From Anderseniella sp. Alg231-50 (GTDB taxonomy: Bacteria > Pseudomonadota > Alphaproteobacteria > Rhizobiales > Aestuariivirgaceae), in the NCBI RefSeq assembly GCF_900149695.1, contig NZ_LT703003.1, positions 1,054,001-1,118,000 on the forward strand: a DNA stretch of 64,000 bases, read 5' to 3'. Numbering within the stretch: position 1 is the stretch's first letter; every line of letters starts with the position of its first letter. Below are positions 9,419 to 19,233 of the stretch, in pieces. The notes beneath the pieces were generated by a model, which was not told the origin of the DNA, did not search any database, and saw only the letters and a program-made list of their open reading frames with translations. A program made the translations under genes and the position numbers.

Positions 9419-12031
9419 TCAGCCCATGTCCTCACCGACCAGTATCTCGCGCTTTCCGGCATGATTCGCAGCTGAAATCAGGCCTTCTTCTTCCATGCGT
9501 TCAATCAGGCTTGCCGCCTTGTTGTACCCGATGGACAGTCTGCGTTGAATGTAACTGGTGGAAACCTTCCTGTCACGCAGCACGACTGCGACCGCCTTGT
9601 CGTATTGCTCATCACCGGAATTGCCGCCGGGAGCGCCTGAATCGAAACCGCCACCGCCGCTGTCTTCACCGGTGTCTTCGGTGACGGCGTCGACATAATC
9701 CGGTGCGGCCTGGGTTTTCAGGTAGGCGACGATCTGTTCGACCTCATCGTCGGACACAAACGGGGCATGCAGCCTGGAAATGCGGCCGCCGCCGGCCATG
9801 AACAGATTGTCACCCTGTCCGAGCAACTGCTCGGCACCCTGTTCACCCAGAATGGTGCGGCTGTCGATCTTGGAGGTTACCTGGAAACTGATGCGGGTCG
9901 GGAAATTGGCCTTGATGGTGCCGGTAATGACATCCACCGATGGGCGCTGCGTGGCCATGATCACGTGGATGCCTGCCGCACGTGCCATTTGTGCCAGTCG
10001 TTGCACGGCCCCTTCGATGTCCTTGCCCGCGACCATCATCAGGTCGGCCATCTCGTCGATGATGACGACGATGTATGGCATCGGAGACAGGTCCATCTGC
10101 TCTTCTTCATAGATCGGGGCACCGGATTCGGGATCAAACCCGGTCTGTATCTGGCGGGTAAACACCTCGCCCTTCTTCTGCGCCTGCTCGGCGCGGGCGT
10201 TATAGCCGTCGATGTTGCGCACGCCCAGCTTGGACATCTTGCGGTAGCGCTCTTCCATTTCGCGGACAGCCCATTTGAGTGACACAACGGCCTTGTGCGG
10301 GTCCGTCACAACCGGGGCGAGCAGATGCGGAATGCCTTCATAAACCGACAGTTCCAGCATTTTCGGGTCGATCATGATCAGCTTGCACTTATCCGGCGGC
10401 AGCCTGAACAGCAGCGACAGTATCATGGTGTTGATGCCAACCGACTTGCCTGAGCCGGTGGTGCCCGCGATCAGCAGATGCGGCATGCGGGCCAGGTCGG
10501 CGAATGTCGGTTCACCACCAATGTCCTTGCCCAGCGCCATTGCGAGTTTCTGCTTGGTCTTTTCGAAATCCCGCGAGGCCAGCAGTTCGCGAAGATAAAC
10601 CGTCTCGCGATTTGAATTCGGCATTTCGATACCGATCGCGTTACGTCCCGGCACCACCGCAACGCGAACCGAAATGGCGCACATTGAACGCGCAATATCA
10701 TCTGCCAGCCCGATGACGCGGGATGACTTGATCCCGGGCGCCGGCTCAAGTTCGTACAGGGTTACCACCGGACCGGGACGGACATTTATGATTTCTCCGC
10801 GAATGCCGAAGTCCTCCAGCACGCCTTCCAGCATGCGGGCGTTTTGCTCCAGCGCGTCGGCAGACAGCTGGTTGGTCTGATTGGCCGCATCAGGCTCCAT
10901 CAACAGGCTGAGCGGCGGCAACTGGAACTCGCCATTGTTGGGCAGCATGTCGGGCTGCATGTCCTTGGCAATCCGGGAGCCCTGCTTGACCGGTTTTGCC
11001 GCCGCCTGCACCCGGGTGCCGGCTTTTGCCGGCGCTGCGATGCCGGCAGGTGTCACCGGGGCGTCCAGGGCAGGTTCGCGGACAGCGGCCGGCTGATCGG
11101 TCTCGTCGGTGCGGCTGAGCCGGGGCTCGATGCGGTTGTCGCTCAACGGCGCCCGTCTCGCCAGAAAGGCTGGAATGGGCTTTGCCTCCGGATCCGGGCC
11201 GGCTGCTTCATCCTGGCCTGCCTGCTTGCGGCTTTTCAACCGGCTCAGCAGGCTGGTTTCTGTCTCGGCCTCAGGTTCACGCCGCAGGTTTTCAGACAGC
11301 CGGCGCCGAGGTCTCACCGGCTCGTCTTCGTCGTCGGCCTGGTAGCGGTCGCGCAGGCTGCCCACAGTATGAGCAAGGCGGGTAGATGCGCTGATCGCCT
11401 TTGAGCCGATCATGACGGTTGGCTTCTTGAATGATTTCAGGGCGCGCCAGGCCTGTGACGGGGAGCTGCCCAGCGCCAGCAGCGCGGTCCACATGAAAAC
11501 GGTCATTGCGACGGTGAAACCGGCGATGGTGGCAACCGAGCCAAATCCAAGCACACGGGGCAGGGACGTCAGCAACATGGCGCCGCTGTCCCCGACAACG
11601 CCGCCAAAACCCGGTCCGATCGGCCAGTTGTCCGAGATTGGCAGGAACGCCAGCACAATGGCGGATGACACTATGGCGGCAAGCCAGGAGGGTGCGCGTG
11701 TCTGCCAGTTGCCGAGCCGGTTGTGGAATATCAGGGTAATCGCCCAGAACGCCGGGATTGCGATGATCACCGAGTTGGACAGTGCAAACCAGCTGATCAG
11801 CTTGTCGGAAATGATCGCTCCGGGATAGCCGAGCGCATTGCGGACGTGGGTTTCAACGGCATTGCTCCATGACGGATCACTGGATGACCAGGTCGCCAGC
11901 GTGACGGTGAGGGCAACAAGGCAGCCCAGCAACACCAGGCCCTGCAGCTCCATCAGTCGCCTGCGGACAAACAGCTTCAATCCCTGGGGTATTGTTGCTT
12001 GTGCGGGTTTTGCGGTACGGCTTCGAGGCAT
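9419..12031 (-). CDS. ftsK: DNA translocase FtsK
   Basis: Septal DNA pump for chromosome-dimer resolution and segregation. The 870-residue protein has an N-terminal membrane part with about four TM helices (residues 25-200), a Pro/Ala/charged linker (to about 400), the RecA-like motor with Walker A GTTGSGKS at about 523-530 and Walker [13 protein letters not shown], and a C-terminal winged-helix gamma domain ([24 protein letters not shown]). It is somewhat longer than the shortest FtsK/SpoIIIE proteins and complete. A CtrA-like site lies about 95 bases upstream of the ATG. Confidence 0.96.
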   Translation of the reverse strand: MPRSRTAKPAQATIPQGLKLFVRRRLMELQGLVLLGCLVALTVTLATWSSSDPSWSNAVETHVRNALGYPGAIISDKLISWFALSNSVIIAIPAFWAITLIFHNRLGNWQTRAPSWLAAIVSSAIVLAFLPISDNWPIGPGFGGVVGDSGAMLLTSLPRVLGFGSVATIAGFTVAMTVFMWTALLALGSSPSQAWRALKSFKKPTVMIGSKAISASTRLAHTVGSLRDRYQADDEDEPVRPRRRLSENLRREPEAETETSLLSRLKSRKQAGQDEAAGPDPEAKPIPAFLARRAPLSDNRIEPRLSRTDETDQPAAVREPALDAPVTPAGIAAPAKAGTRVQAAAKPVKQGSRIAKDMQPDMLPNNGEFQLPPLSLLMEPDAANQTNQLSADALEQNARMLEGVLEDFGIRGEIINVRPGPVVTLYELEPAPGIKSSRVIGLADDIARSMCAISVRVAVVPGRNAIGIEMPNSNRETVYLRELLASRDFEKTKQKLAMALGKDIGGEPTFADLARMPHLLIAGTTGSGKSVGINTMILSLLFRLPPDKCKLIMIDPKMLELSVYEGIPHLLAPVVTDPHKAVVSLKWAVREMEERYRKMSKLGVRNIDGYNARAEQAQKKGEVFTRQIQTGFDPESGAPIYEEEQMDLSPMPYIVVIIDEMADLMMVAGKDIEGAVQRLAQMARAAGIHVIMATQRPSVDVITGTIKANFPTRISFQVTSKIDSRTILGEQGAEQLLGQGDNLFMAGGGRISRLHAPFVSDDEVEQIVAYLKTQAAPDYVDAVTEDTGEDSGGGGFDSGAPGGNSGDEQYDKAVAVVLRDRKVSTSYIQRRLSIGYNKAASLIERMEEEGLISAANHAGKREILVGEDMG

Positions 12032-12124
12032 ATTGGAACTTCCGGTCGTGCACGGGTCAACAGGCTGAAAAGCAGGTTTCAGCCGCGATAAATGGGTATC
12101 AGTGCGATTGTGGTCCGGACATGG

Positions 12125-12139
12125 TTAAGGTGTCGTTAA
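12125..12139 (-). promoter_or_regulatory. Putative CtrA-binding site upstream of ftsK
   Basis: TTAA-N7-TTAA with exact 7-base spacing. On the minus strand it reads TTAACGACACCTTAACC, close to the CtrA consensus TTAACC-type half-sites. It lies about 95 bases upstream of the ftsK ATG, in the only gap between ftsK and the amtB terminator. CtrA controls division genes in alphaproteobacteria, so the place makes sense. The match is short and could occur by chance. Confidence 0.45.
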
Positions 12140-12162
12140 GTTTTGACAGGCTGCAGGCAATG

Positions 12163-12193
12163 AAAAACCCCGGAAGCAGTGCTGCTTCCGGGG
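12163..12193 (-). terminator. Rho-independent terminator of glnK-amtB
   Basis: Near-perfect inverted repeat: CCCCGGAAGCAG at 12168-12179 pairs with CTGCTTCCGGGG at 12182-12193. On the minus strand it is followed by TTTTT (12167-12163). It lies 47 bases after the amtB stop. Confidence 0.88.
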
Positions 12194-12239
12194 CTGAATA
12201 CCGGGCGCCGGCGGCATCCACCGACGCTCTTTGCAAGGA

Positions 12240-13565
12240 CTAGATTGCAGATCCGCCGCGCGCAAATTCCGGATAGGCTTCGACACCGACTTCTCCCTTG
12301 TCGAGACCTTCCAGTTCTTCCTCGGGGCTGACCCTGATGCCGATGGTGGTTTTCAGGATCATCCAGACCGCGGCACTTGAGGCAGACACGAACAGCCCCA
12401 CCGCTATGACGCCGACCGCCTGTGCATAGAAGGTGGCATCAGAATTGGTCAGCGGTACGGCCATGGTGCCCCAGATGCCTGCCAGCAGGTGAACCGGAAT
12501 GGCGCCAACCACGTCGTCGATCTTCAGCTTGTCGAGCATCGGAACCGCAAACACCACGATGACACCACCGATACCACCAATCATGATGGCCATGATCGGC
12601 GACGGTGTCAGTGGCTCGGCGGTGATGGCCACCAGGCCTGCCAGTGCGCCATTGAGCGCCATGGTGACGTCCATCTTCTTGTAGACGATCTGGGTCAGCA
12701 CAATTGCGACAACCACACCGGCCGCTGCGGCCAGGTTGGTGTTTACAAAGATGCGCGACACCGAAGAGACGTCGGAGATCGTGCCCATGGCAAGCTGGGA
12801 TCCGCCATTAAAGCCGAACCAGCCGAACCACAGGATGAATGTGCCGAGCGTGGCAAGCGGGATGCTGGAGCCGGGAATCGGGTTGATACGGCCGTTTTCA
12901 CCGTACTTGCCGGCCCGTGCGCCGAGAATGATGGCGCCCATGAGCGCTGCCCAGCCGCCGGTTGAATGCACCAGTGTCGACCCGGCAAAGTCTGAAAAAC
13001 CTATGCCGTCGAGCCAGCCGGCACCCCACTCCCAGCTGCCCTGGATCGGATAGATAATGCCGGTCAGGATGGCCGTGAAAATGATGAACGGCCAGAACTT
13101 GATGCGCTCAGCAATGGTGCCTGACACGATGGAGGCCGTGGCGGCACAGAACACCATCTGGAAGAACCAGTCGGAACCTGCGGCATAACTGCCGGCATCG
13201 GCGTCGGTCGCCGGTATGACTTTCGGGGTCGGGGTGCCCATCCAGCCACTCCCGGCGACAACACCGTCATACATGAGGTTGTAACCCACCACCCAGAACA
13301 TCAGGCCCGCAACCGAATACAGCGCGATGTTCTTCAGGCATTGCATGGATACGTTCTTCGAGCGGACCAGGCCTGCCTCCAGCATGGCGAAACCGGCCGC
13401 CATGAACATGACCAGAAAGCCGCCAATGAGAAACAGCAGCGACGACAGGATGTATTTTACATCTGCGGTGGCCTCGGTACTTGCCTGCGCAAACGCGACG
13501 TCGCTTCCCGCGACGGCACCGATTGCCAGCGTCGCCGCCAGCGCGAATTTTTGATAAAGCTTCAT
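12240..13565 (-). CDS. amtB: Ammonium transporter Amt
   Basis: Amt/Rh-family ammonium channel of the inner membrane, 441 residues. It has a cleavable-looking N-terminal signal (MKLYQKFALAATLAIGAVAG) and eleven predicted TM helices, with family segments GFAMLEAGLVRSKN, DFAGSTLVHSTGGWAALMGA and FGWFGFNGGS. The ATG at 13565 is preferred over a GTG 15 bases upstream because GAGGG lies 8 bases before it and it restores the usual start. It begins 11 bases after the glnK stop, forming the classical glnK-amtB pair in which PII blocks the channel under ammonium excess. Confidence 0.95.
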   Translation of the reverse strand: MKLYQKFALAATLAIGAVAGSDVAFAQASTEATADVKYILSSLLFLIGGFLVMFMAAGFAMLEAGLVRSKNVSMQCLKNIALYSVAGLMFWVVGYNLMYDGVVAGSGWMGTPTPKVIPATDADAGSYAAGSDWFFQMVFCAATASIVSGTIAERIKFWPFIIFTAILTGIIYPIQGSWEWGAGWLDGIGFSDFAGSTLVHSTGGWAALMGAIILGARAGKYGENGRINPIPGSSIPLATLGTFILWFGWFGFNGGSQLAMGTISDVSSVSRIFVNTNLAAAAGVVVAIVLTQIVYKKMDVTMALNGALAGLVAITAEPLTPSPIMAIMIGGIGGVIVVFAVPMLDKLKIDDVVGAIPVHLLAGIWGTMAVPLTNSDATFYAQAVGVIAVGLFVSASSAAVWMILKTTIGIRVSPEEELEGLDKGEVGVEAYPEFARGGSAI

Positions 13566-13576
13566 ATCTGTTGCCC

Positions 13577-13915
13577 TCACAGTGCTTCTTCGCCGGACTC
13601 GCCGGTGCGGATACGCACGGCACCGTCCAGATCCAGAACGAATATCTTTCCATCACCGATCTGGCCGGTACGGCCGGCTTCGGTAATGGTTTCCACAGCC
13701 TTGGCTGCAATCTTGTCTTCAAGTGCAAGCTCGATTTTAATCTTGGGCAGGTAAGACACTTCATACTCGGCCCCACGGTAGATTTCCGTGTGACCTTTCT
13801 GGCGCCCATGCCCCTTGACCTCACTCACGGTCATGCCCTCAACACCAATGGCGGACAATGCGGTGCGCACTTCCTCCAGCCGATGAGGCTTGATGATCGA
13901 GATGATGTATTTCAT
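13577..13915 (-). CDS. glnK: Nitrogen regulatory protein PII (GlnK/GlnB)
   Basis: Trimeric PII signal protein, 112 residues from ATG 13915 (MKYIISIIKPHRLEEV). The T-loop has the uridylylation tyrosine exactly at Y51 in RGAEYEVSYLPK. The B-loop TGQIGDGKIFV and C-terminal VRIRTGESGEEAL are intact, so it should be able to bind ATP/2-oxoglutarate and be uridylylated. GGGAG sits 6 bases before this ATG; starts at 13921 or 13966 fit less well. It is first in an operon with amtB and is preceded by a sigma-54-like promoter. Confidence 0.95.
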   Translation of the reverse strand: MKYIISIIKPHRLEEVRTALSAIGVEGMTVSEVKGHGRQKGHTEIYRGAEYEVSYLPKIKIELALEDKIAAKAVETITEAGRTGQIGDGKIFVLDLDGAVRIRTGESGEEAL

Positions 13916-13977
13916 TTGCATCTCCCATGTTACCCATCGCTGCCGGCTTCGAACCGACAGCGTCAATGGAGATGCAT

Positions 13978-13994
13978 TTCAAGCACCGTGCCAA
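13978..13994 (-). promoter_or_regulatory. Candidate sigma-54 promoter of glnK-amtB
   Basis: Minus strand reads TTGGCACGGTGCTTGAA: the -24 element TTGGCACG is perfect and the spacing is right, but the -12 element is TTGA instead of TTGC. It lies about 63 bases upstream of the glnK ATG. Sigma-54/NtrC control of glnK-amtB is well known, so the location supports it. The -12 mismatch lowers confidence. Confidence 0.6.
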
Positions 13995-14106
13995 ACAGCG
14001 TGATTTTCGTAACCTTTTGAATAAGCTTATGAAAAACAAGGTGCAGGGAATTTTAATTGGGATAATTTGCCTAAAAATTACACAGTATTGATATAATGCC
14101 TAATAA

Positions 14107-14973
14107 TCAGGCGTTATTGATTTTGATGAATCCCTGCTGTGCGACGCTGGCTGTCAGGGTTCCAGTCCGGTTGAACAGGCTGAGCCTGCCCAGCCCCATA
14201 CCGGCTTCATTGCCCATCGCTTCGTGGCTCATCAGCAGCCAGTCTGAAAAGTCAGGCGGATTGTGTACCCACAGGGCATGATCAAGGCTGGCCATGGTAA
14301 TATCGGCATCAAAGAAGTTACGTCCATGCGGATGAAGACTGCCGTTCAGAACCGTCATGTCGGACAGATAGGCCAGCAGGGCCCATGACATGTCACCGGC
14401 CGGTTGCTGTGTTGTTCGAAGCCTTGCCCAGGTCAGGCTGGATTCAGGACGGTCGGGGTCCGGATGAACAAACAACTGATGGTTGACCGGGCGCAACTCG
14501 AACACCTTTTCGCGGGCCAGGTATTTTTGCGCTCCGGCAGGTAATACCGATGCGTAAAGTGCGGCAATCTCGGTCTCGTCGGGCAACTCTTCCGGTGGAT
14601 CTGCATCCGGCATTGCCGGGTGGTGCAGCAAGCCGGAGCCGGGTTTTCGAAACGAGGCCTGCAGGCAGAAGGCCGGCTTGCCGCCCTGCAGTATGGTGAC
14701 CCGGCGATTGGCGATGGAGCGCCCGTCCAGCAAGCGCTCTACCTGCAGTTCGAGCGGCTGATCAATCAATCCCGGCCGCAGGAAGTAACCGTGCACAGAA
14801 TGCGGGTTGCGCTGCGGGTCATCCATGGTCATTTGCGCGGCCCTTAAACCGTGCGACAACAAAAGTCCGCCGTAAATGCGCCGCCAGCCGAATTGCGGAC
14901 TGCGGCTACGGAACCGGTTGTCATCCAGCCGTTCAAGATTGAAACTGGCAACCACTTCATCGTATTCGGACAT
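14107..14973 (-). CDS. tesB: Acyl-CoA thioesterase II (TesB)
   Basis: Double-hotdog thioesterase hydrolysing acyl-CoA to fatty acid and CoA, 288 residues. The first hotdog contains FGWRRIYGGLLLSHGLRAAQ and VHGYFLRPG. The second has ADITMASLDHALWVH with the expected catalytic Asp, and GRNFFDADI. It diverges from the UbiH-like gene with 45 bases between starts. The last residues are encoded close to an AT-rich gap upstream of glnK. Confidence 0.92.
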   Translation of the reverse strand: MSEYDEVVASFNLERLDDNRFRSRSPQFGWRRIYGGLLLSHGLRAAQMTMDDPQRNPHSVHGYFLRPGLIDQPLELQVERLLDGRSIANRRVTILQGGKPAFCLQASFRKPGSGLLHHPAMPDADPPEELPDETEIAALYASVLPAGAQKYLAREKVFELRPVNHQLFVHPDPDRPESSLTWARLRTTQQPAGDMSWALLAYLSDMTVLNGSLHPHGRNFFDADITMASLDHALWVHNPPDFSDWLLMSHEAMGNEAGMGLGRLSLFNRTGTLTASVAQQGFIKINNA

Positions 14974-15018
14974 TCAGTATTCTTTCTGCAAGGCCGTATC
15001 CGGCCAAAAAGGAACCTT

Positions 15019-16263
15019 GTGAAATCACAGCAGCCATATGACGCTATTATAATCGGCGGTGGACTTGCCGGCCTGACCTGTGGTCTTGCCCTGTCAGGGG
15101 ATTATTTGTCCATACCCCTGAAAACCCTGATTGTGGATGCCGGTCCCGAACTCGCTTCCAGAAATACCACTGCCGATGCGCGCGGTTCTGCGATAACCAA
15201 GAGTTCGCGCACCATGCTGCAGACACTAGGTGTCTGGGACGCCGTTGCAGAGCAGGCTCAAGCGTTTGAGAAGATCATTGTTACCGACGGCAAGAACGAT
15301 GCCGACAACAGGCCGGCCCTGCTGAGTTTTCTTGAAGCCGGGGAAGCTGGATCGGCATCGGCCTGGATGGTTGAAAACGCCACCTTGCTGTCCGCCCTGA
15401 TCGGAAAGGTTCAACAGACCGAGCAAATCAGCTTCATGGGCAATACCGCGATTGACACATTTGATTTCTCCGCATCGCCGGCGCGTGTCACGACAACAGA
15501 CGGACGCACATTTTCAGCGCCGCTGATCATCGCCGCGGACGGGAGGAATTCAAGAGCCCGCCAGGCCGCCGGTATCGATACGGTCAGGTGGGACTATGAC
15601 CAGTCCGGTATCGCCATGACGGTGGAACACGAACTGCCCCATCACGGCCGGGCAGAAGAGCATTTCCGTGAAGCCGGGCCGTTTGCGATCCTGCCATTGA
15701 GTGGCAACAGGTCCTCGATTGTGTGGACCGAACAGAGCAAAGATGCCGAGCGCCTCATGCAGTTGCCGGAGCCTGAATTCCTGGATGAGTTCAAGCAAAG
15801 GTTCGGCAGTCATCTGGGTGAGGTGAAACTGGCGTCAGACCATGCCGCCTGGCCCCTGTCGGTTCAGATCGCCAGGACGTTCATCGGACAGAGGCTGGCG
15901 CTGATCGGAGATGCCGCGCATGTTATTCATCCCATAGCGGGCCTCGGTTTCAACCTGGGTCTGCGTGACATCGCCGCCCTGAGCGATTGTCTTGGAGATC
16001 ATGTCAGGCGTGGCCTGGATCCGGGAGGGCAGAGCTGCCTGAAGGCCTACGAAGAATGGCGCCGGGCAGATACGATTATGGTGGCGGCGGCCTGTGACGG
16101 GTTGAACCGGTTGTTCTCCAACGCCGCATTGCCGGTTGCAACCTTGAGGCAGGCCGGGCTGAAACTTGTCGACCGGCTGCCGCCATTGAAGGCATTTTTC
16201 ATGGATCAGGCCGCCGGGATTGCCGGAAAACAGCCGCGCCTGCTGCGCGGCGAGCCGGACTAG
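15019..16263 (+). CDS. UbiH/COQ6-family FAD-dependent monooxygenase
   Basis: Flavoprotein hydroxylase of the ubiquinone-biosynthesis type. From GTG 15019 (AGGA 5-6 bases upstream) it has 414 residues, usual for the family. The Rossmann motif GGGLAG is at about 13-18, the ADGRNSRAR stretch in the middle, and RLALIGDAAHVIHPIAGLGFNLGLRD (two parts) gives the GD/FAD ribityl motif. Longer starts would run into tesB on the other strand. Which ring position it hydroxylates (UbiH, UbiF or UbiL type) cannot be read from sequence alone. Confidence 0.9.
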   Translation: MKSQQPYDAIIIGGGLAGLTCGLALSGDYLSIPLKTLIVDAGPELASRNTTADARGSAITKSSRTMLQTLGVWDAVAEQAQAFEKIIVTDGKNDADNRPALLSFLEAGEAGSASAWMVENATLLSALIGKVQQTEQISFMGNTAIDTFDFSASPARVTTTDGRTFSAPLIIAADGRNSRARQAAGIDTVRWDYDQSGIAMTVEHELPHHGRAEEHFREAGPFAILPLSGNRSSIVWTEQSKDAERLMQLPEPEFLDEFKQRFGSHLGEVKLASDHAAWPLSVQIARTFIGQRLALIGDAAHVIHPIAGLGFNLGLRDIAALSDCLGDHVRRGLDPGGQSCLKAYEEWRRADTIMVAAACDGLNRLFSNAALPVATLRQAGLKLVDRLPPLKAFFMDQAAGIAGKQPRLLRGEPD

Positions 16264-16272
16264 CTGCGGTTA

Positions 16273-16647
16273 TTATGTTCTGGACTTGCCTTCAGCTTCC
16301 AGCCGCTCCAGGTATGCAGACCAGATAACATCGCGGTCACGTCCCAGTTTCAAAAGGTAGTCCCAGCTGAATATGCCGGTTGAATGCATGTCGTCGAATG
16401 TCAGCCGGACCGCATAGTTTCCCACCGGATCAATCTTGATGATGGCCACACCGGCCTTGCCGCCGACGCAGGTTTTCTGGTCCGCGCTGTGGCCCTGTAC
16501 TTCGGCGCTGGGGCTTTCAACGCGCAGATACTCGGCCGACAGTGAGTGTTTTTCACCATCATCAAATGTGACATTCAGCGAACGGCCAGCATCGCTCAGG
16601 CGGATTTCCTCAACCCAGACCGTGGTATTATTGCTTGTCTCAGTCAT
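16273..16647 (-). CDS. DUF971 domain protein
   Basis: Small protein of 124 residues from ATG 16647 matching DUF971 (the N-terminal domain also found in gamma-butyrobetaine hydroxylases): [33 protein letters not shown] (read in parts) and a C-terminal [15 protein letters not shown]. The family is often linked to Fe-S or cofactor handling, but function is unproven. Its start overlaps the end of the Trm112-like gene by 8 bases, so the two are translated together. Confidence 0.84.
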   Translation of the reverse strand: MTETSNNTTVWVEEIRLSDAGRSLNVTFDDGEKHSLSAEYLRVESPSAEVQGHSADQKTCVGGKAGVAIIKIDPVGNYAVRLTFDDMHSTGIFSWDYLLKLGRDRDVIWSAYLERLEAEGKSRT

Positions 16648-16873
16648 CCAGAATTCGCGCCTCTTCAACGAGCATGATCGGAATGCCGTCGCGGATCGGA
16701 TAGGCGAGCCGGGCGCGCTCCGAGATCAGTTCCTGGGTCTCGATGTCATATTTCAAAGTTGCGTGCGTGAGGGGGCACACCAGCATTTCCAGCAACTGCG
16801 CGCTGGCGCGCCGATAAGTCTGGCGGCTGTTGTCTGTGTCGGCCGGGCCTTGCGGGCTTGTATTGTCTGTCAT
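16640..16873 (-). CDS. Trm112/YcaR-family protein
   Basis: A 77-residue protein of the Trm112 (UPF0434) family, small partners that often carry a zinc-ribbon-like fold. Core: [17 protein letters not shown] and [16 protein letters not shown], which are the family signatures. Only one Cys remains, so metal binding as in eukaryotic Trm112 is unlikely. The start overlaps the LON-like gene by 4 bases (ATGA) and the stop overlaps the DUF971 gene. Confidence 0.88.
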   Translation of the reverse strand: MTDNTSPQGPADTDNSRQTYRRASAQLLEMLVCPLTHATLKYDIETQELISERARLAYPIRDGIPIMLVEEARILDD

Positions 16874-17565
16874 TGCACGACCCGTTCGCCACTGTCGGAC
16901 CCGGTCGACATGTCGGCCAGGGCCATCAGTGTCCTGGTGCGCTGCTTGAGGTTCGGCGCTTCCAGCAATGCCTGCTTTTCACCGGCAGTGAAGGACCCGA
17001 TCATGGACAGCGTGTTGATCAGCGTGGATGTGGAAACTTCGCGAATTTCGTCCCAGTCGGCCTGCATGGAGCGGGCATCGAGAAACCGCCGGAGGCTGTC
17101 CAGCAGCTTTTCGCGATCCTCGCCGATGGTTTCATTCTCGTCGGTGAGATCAACCAGGAACTCGTCATAGTCTGCACGTACCATGCGGAACGGGCTTTGC
17201 GACGGCACTTCCTCAGAAATCTTGAAGCGGCAAATGCCTGTCAGAATGATTTGCACCTGGTTGTTTTCAACTTCCATGAACGAGGTGATCCTGCCGGCAC
17301 ACCCGACCTCGTACAGTTCGGACTGCGGCACGGCGCCTTCCGGGTCCAGGTCGCGCTCTGTTTCCATGTTGCGCGGCTGGATCATGCCGATGAGGCGGTT
17401 TCCGGCCAGTGCCGTTGCAACCATCTCCAGGTATCTTGGTTCAAAAATGTTCAGGGGCAGATCGCCGCCAGGCAACAGCAACGCGCCGGGCAAGGGGAAT
17501 ATCGGCAGTGTTTCCGGCAGGTCTGCGGCTGACTGGTAGCGCTCGTCATTGGCTTTCAAAACCAT
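16870..17565 (-). CDS. LON peptidase substrate-binding domain protein
   Basis: Stand-alone Lon N-terminal (LON-SB) domain protein of about 231 residues: [30 protein letters not shown] (read in parts) is the family opening, followed by [23 protein letters not shown]. There is no ATPase or protease domain, as usual for this family. ATG 17565 follows an in-frame GTG directly, with AAAGG just upstream. It lies 9 bases after the thioredoxin-TPR stop, within a compact four-gene unit ending at DUF971. Confidence 0.9.
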   Translation of the reverse strand: MVLKANDERYQSAADLPETLPIFPLPGALLLPGGDLPLNIFEPRYLEMVATALAGNRLIGMIQPRNMETERDLDPEGAVPQSELYEVGCAGRITSFMEVENNQVQIILTGICRFKISEEVPSQSPFRMVRADYDEFLVDLTDENETIGEDREKLLDSLRRFLDARSMQADWDEIREVSTSTLINTLSMIGSFTAGEKQALLEAPNLKQRTRTLMALADMSTGSDSGERVVQ

Positions 17566-17574
17566 CACCTTTAC

Positions 17575-18531
17575 TCAGGCAAACAATATCGAGGACAACC
17601 GCCTACGGCCCGAAAGTGTCAATTCGTGGGTCGGACCCCAGGCTTCGAAAAATACCAGCAGCTGTTTTCGCGCCGCATCGTCGTTCCAGGCCCTGTCTTT
17701 TTCGATCAGCCACATCAGATGATCAAGTGCTGCTTCCTCCTGGCCTGCGGCGTTCAATGCAACCGACAGGTCGAGACGAGACTGGAAGTCGGTTTCATCA
17801 GCTGCCACGGCTTCATTCAACCGGGTGATTTCGCCGTCATCAACTGGTGTTTCAGCCACGGTCAGCGCGGCAAGCGCACCTGAAACATGGGCGTCGTTCA
17901 CCAGGGCCGGCGGGATCACGGCAAGCAGTTCGCGCGCGCCTTCGAGATTGTCGACCGCGATGAATGCCTTGGCCATGCCGGCAATGGCACGGCCGTTTTC
18001 CGGCTCAAGCTGCAAAACCTGTTCAAACATCGCCATGGCTTCATCGGCTGCCTCAGCCTCCAGGGCGGCTTCGGCGGCTTCCAGTGCCTTCTCGACCTGT
18101 TCGGCCTGGCCGCCATGACTGGAGACAATCTTGTCGATGAAGGTCCGGAGTTCAGACTCAGGCAGCGCGCCCATGAAACCGTCAACCGGCTGTCCGTCGG
18201 CAAAGGCAAACACGGCCGGGATCGACTGGATGCGCATTTGTTGCGCCAGTTGCTGATTGGCGTCGATGTCGACCTTGACCAGGCGTACCTTGCCGCCGGC
18301 TTCCGTTACAATCTTTTCCAACAGGGGGCCGAGCTGCTTGCACGGCCCGCACCAGGGTGCCCAGAAATCCACCAGAACGGGAACCGACTTTGACGCCTCG
18401 ATGACGTCGGTCATGAAGTTCGCGGTATCAGACTCCTTGATGAGCTGTGCCGCCGACGGGCCGGTTTCCGGCGCCGGGGTGGTGCCGCCGGCATTGAATG
18501 ATGTTCCCATCGAGAATGTTTGGTTTGTCAT
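17575..18531 (-). CDS. ybbN: Thioredoxin-TPR co-chaperone (YbbN/CnoX-like)
   Basis: A 318-residue protein with an N-terminal thioredoxin domain (active site WCGPC, Cys about 61 and 64) and a C-terminal TPR-like array from about residue 150. This is the CnoX/YbbN architecture, a chaperedoxin that holds and protects unfolding proteins. E. coli CnoX has lost the CxxC, whereas this protein keeps a full redox pair, so it may also reduce disulfides. First gene of the cluster through the LON-like, Trm112-like and DUF971 genes. Confidence 0.9.
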   Translation of the reverse strand: MTNQTFSMGTSFNAGGTTPAPETGPSAAQLIKESDTANFMTDVIEASKSVPVLVDFWAPWCGPCKQLGPLLEKIVTEAGGKVRLVKVDIDANQQLAQQMRIQSIPAVFAFADGQPVDGFMGALPESELRTFIDKIVSSHGGQAEQVEKALEAAEAALEAEAADEAMAMFEQVLQLEPENGRAIAGMAKAFIAVDNLEGARELLAVIPPALVNDAHVSGALAALTVAETPVDDGEITRLNEAVAADETDFQSRLDLSVALNAAGQEEAALDHLMWLIEKDRAWNDDAARKQLLVFFEAWGPTHELTLSGRRRLSSILFA

Positions 18532-18612
18532 CTTGGCCTTCCTGGATACAGCCTTAAATATGATGTCGATAACATGGTCTCGCAGCCGGCATTTTGCAAA
18601 TCAGCCGCAAGC

Positions 18613-19107
18613 TCAGTCATAAAGTGTGATTATCTGCGGTTCATGACCACAAGAAGAAATGAACTTCAGAAGATCATCCGGTGTCAACGTAACCGTAGCG
18701 GTATTGACCAGCGGATGATAGCTGACGACGTCGTGCTGCATCATTTTCTCGTCAAGCACGACATTGACCCTGCGGTCTGTATCATTGATCAGGGCGAACG
18801 GCGTTACCGAACCCGGCTCGACGCCGAGGGCCTCACCTAACAGCTCAGCCTTGCCGAAGGAAATTCTCGCCGCACCGATAAGGGACGGCAGGCCTTTGAG
18901 ATCGATCGCCGCGTCTTCAAGGCAGACGACGAGCCAGAGCGCGCCCTTCTTGTCTTTCAGAAACAGGTTCTTGCAATGCCCGCCCGGAATCTCGCCGCGC
19001 AGTGCGCGGGCCTGTTCAACGGTAAATACCGCTTCGTGCTCGGTTGTCTCGGTCTTGATGCCGAGGTCGGTCAGATGTTGCAGCAATTGCTCGGGCGTGG
19101 TGGACAT
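18613..19107 (-). CDS. ProX/YbaK-type aminoacyl-tRNA deacylase
   Basis: Single-domain editing enzyme of 164 residues, resembling ProXp-ala/PrdX, which removes mischarged alanine from tRNA-Pro. Family marks: GGHCKNLFLKDKKGALWLVV near residue 42, LPSLIGAARISFG and VTPFALINDTDRRVNVVLDE. Recognition is by whole-domain similarity; the exact tRNA specificity is inferred. It is transcribed away from the tRNA-Gly gene. Confidence 0.87.
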   Translation of the reverse strand: MSTTPEQLLQHLTDLGIKTETTEHEAVFTVEQARALRGEIPGGHCKNLFLKDKKGALWLVVCLEDAAIDLKGLPSLIGAARISFGKAELLGEALGVEPGSVTPFALINDTDRRVNVVLDEKMMQHDVVSYHPLVNTATVTLTPDDLLKFISSCGHEPQIITLYD

Positions 19108-19161
19108 GGGGGCTCCGGTAACTGGCAGAGAAGAAGAATTTATTTTGTCACCGGTGTGCTA

Positions 19162-19190
19162 TTGCATTTAGTTCCCGCTTGCGCAATATA
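19162..19190 (+). promoter_or_regulatory. Sigma-70-type promoter of tRNA-Gly
   Basis: TTGCAT, 17-base spacer, AATATA, positioned about 45 bases upstream of the tRNA 5' end. Plausible, but no other support. Confidence 0.45.
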
Positions 19191-19233
19191 GCGGCGCTTG
19201 CGGCGACCTTGTTTGCCGCCAAGCCCCATGGAT

